Shown here piece by piece: positions 7,180-7,295 of a stretch of 7,295 nt of DNA (positions within the stretch are counted from its first letter, which is position 1; each line of letters starts with the position of its first letter). The position numbers were made by a program, and so were the translations under genes. The stretch lies in assembly GCA_937967875.1 (NCBI GenBank), contig CALBTQ010000638.1:1-7295 (forward strand), in the 5' to 3' direction. Below the pieces are notes generated by a model. The model was not told the origin of the DNA, ran no database searches, and worked only from the letters and a program-made list of their open reading frames with translations. Source of the DNA: an uncultured Pseudomonadota bacterium. Lineage in GTDB: Bacteria > Lernaellota > Lernaellaia > Lernaellales > Lernaellaceae.

Positions 7180-7209
7180 ATTTTACTCATCTTTCCCCTT
7201 TTATGCCAA
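7180..7209 (-). promoter_or_regulatory. Putative sigma-70-type promoter of the polysaccharide operon
   Basis: On the minus strand a -35 box TTGGCA (7209-7204, five of six consensus bases) is followed after 18 bases by a -10 box TAAAAT (7185-7180, five of six). Transcription would start near 7173, giving a leader of about 23 bases that still contains the ribosome binding site at 7167-7160. The segment is clearly more AT-rich than the genes around it. The match is by eye. The native sequence ends at 7250, so operators or further promoters upstream cannot be judged. Confidence 0.5.
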
Positions 7210-7250
7210 TGAATTTGAGCGGTTGGAGAAAAAGCATTGATTTTCCGTTC

Positions 7251-7295
7251 AGATCGGAAGAGCGTCGTGTAGGGAAAGAGTGTAGATCTCGGTGG
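7251..7295. other. Illumina TruSeq adapter read-through (not genomic)
   Basis: The last 45 bases begin AGATCGGAAGAGCGTCGTGT and continue without mismatch as the reverse complement of the TruSeq universal adapter, as I know that sequence. They are untrimmed library adapter fused to the contig end, not biology. The genomic sequence therefore stops at or near 7250, and what lies upstream of the first gene of the operon is unknown. Confidence 0.97.

Noticed and set aside
7119..7190. Possible 23-residue leader peptide (MSKIKLLVRRDN...) overlapping the dehydratase start in another frame
   Set aside because: Its ATG lies upstream of the start of transcription predicted from the promoter at 7180-7209, and its frame shows no regulatory codon runs. 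Most likely chance, though a purine-rich GGGGAAAG precedes it.

Overview
The window is the end of an assembled contig from a GC-rich Gram-negative bacterium. It carries the promoter-proximal part of a cell-surface polysaccharide (O-antigen or exopolysaccharide) operon. All supported genes lie on the minus strand, so the operon reads from right to left. The Gram-negative call rests on an outer-membrane beta-barrel protein with a signal peptide and a C-terminal phenylalanine, together with Wzx-like and Wzy/WaaL-like membrane proteins. The species cannot be named from this sequence; a deltaproteobacterial-type lineage is only a guess.

Layout, in the direction of transcription. Positions 7251-7295 are not genomic: they match the Illumina TruSeq universal adapter and mark the contig end. 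Positions 7151-7250 form an AT-rich leader with a good sigma-70-type promoter and a strong Shine-Dalgarno sequence. Next come (1) a membrane-bound nucleotide-sugar 4,6-dehydratase of the CapD/WbpM/PglF type, 7150-5219, with a TTG start; (2) a predicted outer-membrane beta-barrel protein of unknown function, 5171-4224; (3) a 99-base gap with a GC-rich hairpin; (4) a GT4-family glycosyltransferase, 4124-3021; (5) a Wzx-like flippase, 3024-1588; (6) an O-antigen ligase/polymerase-like protein, 1591-155; and (7) the first 51 codons of a FemAB/GNAT-like protein, running off the left edge from 155.

The last four genes are joined by stop/start overlaps (GTGA, ATGA, TGATG), which points to one transcript and translational coupling. 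The inferred pathway is: the dehydratase makes a 4-keto-6-deoxy sugar nucleotide; the glycosyltransferase adds sugars to a lipid-linked intermediate on the cytoplasmic face; the flippase moves it across the inner membrane; the ligase/polymerase polymerises or transfers it in the periplasm. The barrel protein may act at the outer membrane. The FemAB-like fragment and the style of the ligase recall exosortase A (PEP-CTERM)-associated exopolysaccharide loci, but no exosortase, initiating transferase, chain-length regulator or Wza-like exporter is visible here.

No RNA genes, CRISPR arrays, insertion sequences or attachment sites were seen. I found no strong candidate for a wholly new system. The least explained component is the outer-membrane protein in the middle of the operon.
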